Assembly: GCA_000435335.1 (NCBI GenBank)
Contig: FR891344.1
Location: 86,253-98,277, forward strand
Reading direction: 5' to 3'
From: Clostridium sp. CAG:964
Lineage (GTDB): Bacteria; Bacillota; Clostridia; Oscillospirales; Acutalibacteraceae
Length of the DNA stretch: 12,025 nt
Shown here one piece after another: positions 10,850-12,025 of the stretch. The position numbers and the translations under genes are program-made. The notes under the pieces are model-generated. The model searched no databases. It saw nothing but the letters and a program-made list of their open reading frames with translations, and was not told where the DNA came from. Position 1 is the first letter of the stretch, and the number at the start of each line of letters is the position of its first letter.

Positions 10850-12025
10850 TTGCTGTCGGATATTGAAATTGCACAGCAGGCAGAATTATTGCCTATTGCA
10901 GAAGTAGCAAAAAAAATAGGAATAAAAGACGGCGAGCTTGAACCGTATGGCAGGTTTAAGGCTAAGCTAAATGATTCATTGGCAGACAGGCTCAGCAGCA
11001 AGCCTGACGGAAAGCTTGTTTTGGTAACTGCTATCAACCCTACGCCGGCAGGCGAGGGCAAAACCACAGTAACCGCAGGCCTAGGTGAGGCAATGGCTAA
11101 AATAGGAAAAAATGCAGTAATTGCACTGCGTGAGCCTTCTCTTGGCCCTGTTTTTGGAATTAAGGGCGGTGCCGCAGGCGGCGGCTATGCACAGGTTCTT
11201 CCTATGGAGGACATTAACCTGCATTTTACAGGTGATATGCATGCTATTACAGCCGCAAATAATCTTTTGTGTGCTATGCTTGACAACCACATTCACCATG
11301 GCAATGCCCTTAATATTGACCCACGGCAAATACTTTTTAAGCGTTGCCTGGATATGAACGACCGTGAGCTTAGAAATATTGTAGCCGGCTTAGGCGGTAA
11401 GGTGAACGGAATTCCTAGGGAAGACGGCTTCCAGATAACAGTTGCCAGCGAGATTATGGCTGTTTTGTGCCTTGCAAATGACATTACAGACCTAAAGGAA
11501 CGCTTTGGCAGAATTTTGGTTGCATATACATATGACGGTAAGCCTGTATACGCAAGGGAGCTAAAGGCGGACGGTGCTATGACAGCCCTTATGAAGGACG
11601 CCGTTATGCCTAACCTTGTACAAACCTTGGAGGGTACGCCGGCTGTTATGCATGGCGGGCCTTTTGCAAATATTGCACATGGCTGTAACTCTGTACGGGC
11701 AACAAGGCTTGCACTAAAGCTGGGTGACTACTGCATTACAGAGGCCGGCTTTGGCTCTGACCTTGGTGCTGAAAAGTTTCTTGACATAAAGTGCCGCTGT
11801 GCCGGCTTAGCACCAAACGCTATTGTAATAGTTGCTACCTGCCGTGCATTAAAATATAACGGCGGAGTACCGAAGGCAGAGGTTGGAAACAGCAACCTTG
11901 AGGCACTGAAAAAGGGAATAGTAAACCTAGGCGTTCATATAGATAATATGAGAAAATTCGGCGTGCCTGTTGTTGTGGCTATCAATAAATTTACTACAGA
12001 TACAGAGGAAGAGCTGGAGTTCATT
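10850..12025 (+). CDS. fhs: Formate-tetrahydrofolate ligase, 3'-truncated by the window edge
   Basis: Cytosolic enzyme of one-carbon metabolism that joins formate to tetrahydrofolate with ATP to give 10-formyl-THF, used for purines and fMet and, in acetogens, the Wood-Ljungdahl pathway. The first 392 residues of a protein normally near 556 are present; the frame is open to the last base. Start is TTG at 10850, read as (M)LSDIEIAQQAELLPIAEVA, which matches the family's usual N-terminus, with GGGGGTGG at 10838-10845 as ribosome site; no in-frame ATG fits better. Motifs: the ATP-binding loop TPAGEGKTT (residues 65-73), the family signature GIKGGAAGGGY (103-113), and the second signature region VATCRALKYNGG. 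All expected features in this part are intact. It has its own extended -10 promoter and is functionally unrelated to the surface genes upstream. Whether other folate genes follow cannot be seen. Confidence 0.97.
   Translation, partial: MLSDIEIAQQAELLPIAEVAKKIGIKDGELEPYGRFKAKLNDSLADRLSSKPDGKLVLVTAINPTPAGEGKTTVTAGLGEAMAKIGKNAVIALREPSLGPVFGIKGGAAGGGYAQVLPMEDINLHFTGDMHAITAANNLLCAMLDNHIHHGNALNIDPRQILFKRCLDMNDRELRNIVAGLGGKVNGIPREDGFQITVASEIMAVLCLANDITDLKERFGRILVAYTYDGKPVYARELKADGAMTALMKDAVMPNLVQTLEGTPAVMHGGPFANIAHGCNSVRATRLALKLGDYCITEAGFGSDLGAEKFLDIKCRCAGLAPNAIVIVATCRALKYNGGVPKAEVGNSNLEALKKGIVNLGVHIDNMRKFGVPVVVAINKFTTDTEEELEFI

Overview
The window reads as a chromosomal segment of an AT-rich, Gram-positive anaerobic Clostridium-class bacterium, most likely of the Ruminococcus/Oscillospiraceae type. 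The evidence is strong AGGAGG ribosome sites, sigma-A promoters close to consensus, intrinsic terminators, a long secreted fibro-slime/Cna-B protein, and a secreted leucine-rich-repeat protein ending in a type I dockerin, the plug-in module of cellulosome or amylosome systems. The genus is inference. All recognised genes are on the + strand.

Layout. The 5' edge cuts into glucose-6-phosphate isomerase (pgi, 1-1212). It is followed by a small P-loop protein (1306-1722) with a strong terminator (1755-1790), and by a small putative lipoprotein (1852-2355). A good promoter (2442-2470) and a leader of about 140 nt precede a giant secreted protein of 1975 residues (2619-8546). That protein carries a signal peptide, a fibro-slime/PA14-like domain, a Cna-B-like isopeptide domain, InlB-type repeats and two C-terminal modules resembling carbohydrate-binding modules. 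It shows no sortase motif, membrane anchor or dockerin. After its terminator lies a complete small transcription unit: a perfect-consensus promoter (8640-8668), a 46-codon ORF (8714-8854) and a near-ideal terminator (8892-8925). Next is a 566-residue secreted protein (9011-10711) with its own promoter, made of BspA-type leucine-rich repeats, helical FIVAR-like repeats and a dockerin, closed by a terminator (10727-10779). The 3' edge cuts into formate-tetrahydrofolate ligase (fhs, from TTG at 10850).

How the parts relate. pgi and fhs are housekeeping genes for glycolysis and one-carbon metabolism, and they bracket an accessory surface module of three separately transcribed genes: giant adhesin-like protein, short acidic peptide, and dockerin protein. 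The dockerin protein should dock onto a cohesin-bearing scaffold encoded elsewhere. The giant protein probably binds glycans or a matrix outside the cell. No intergenic gap exceeds 300 bases. No tRNA, rRNA, insertion sequence or CRISPR array was seen. The least explained elements are the stand-alone 46-residue peptide gene, the leader of the giant gene, and the recombined C-terminal repeats of the giant protein.
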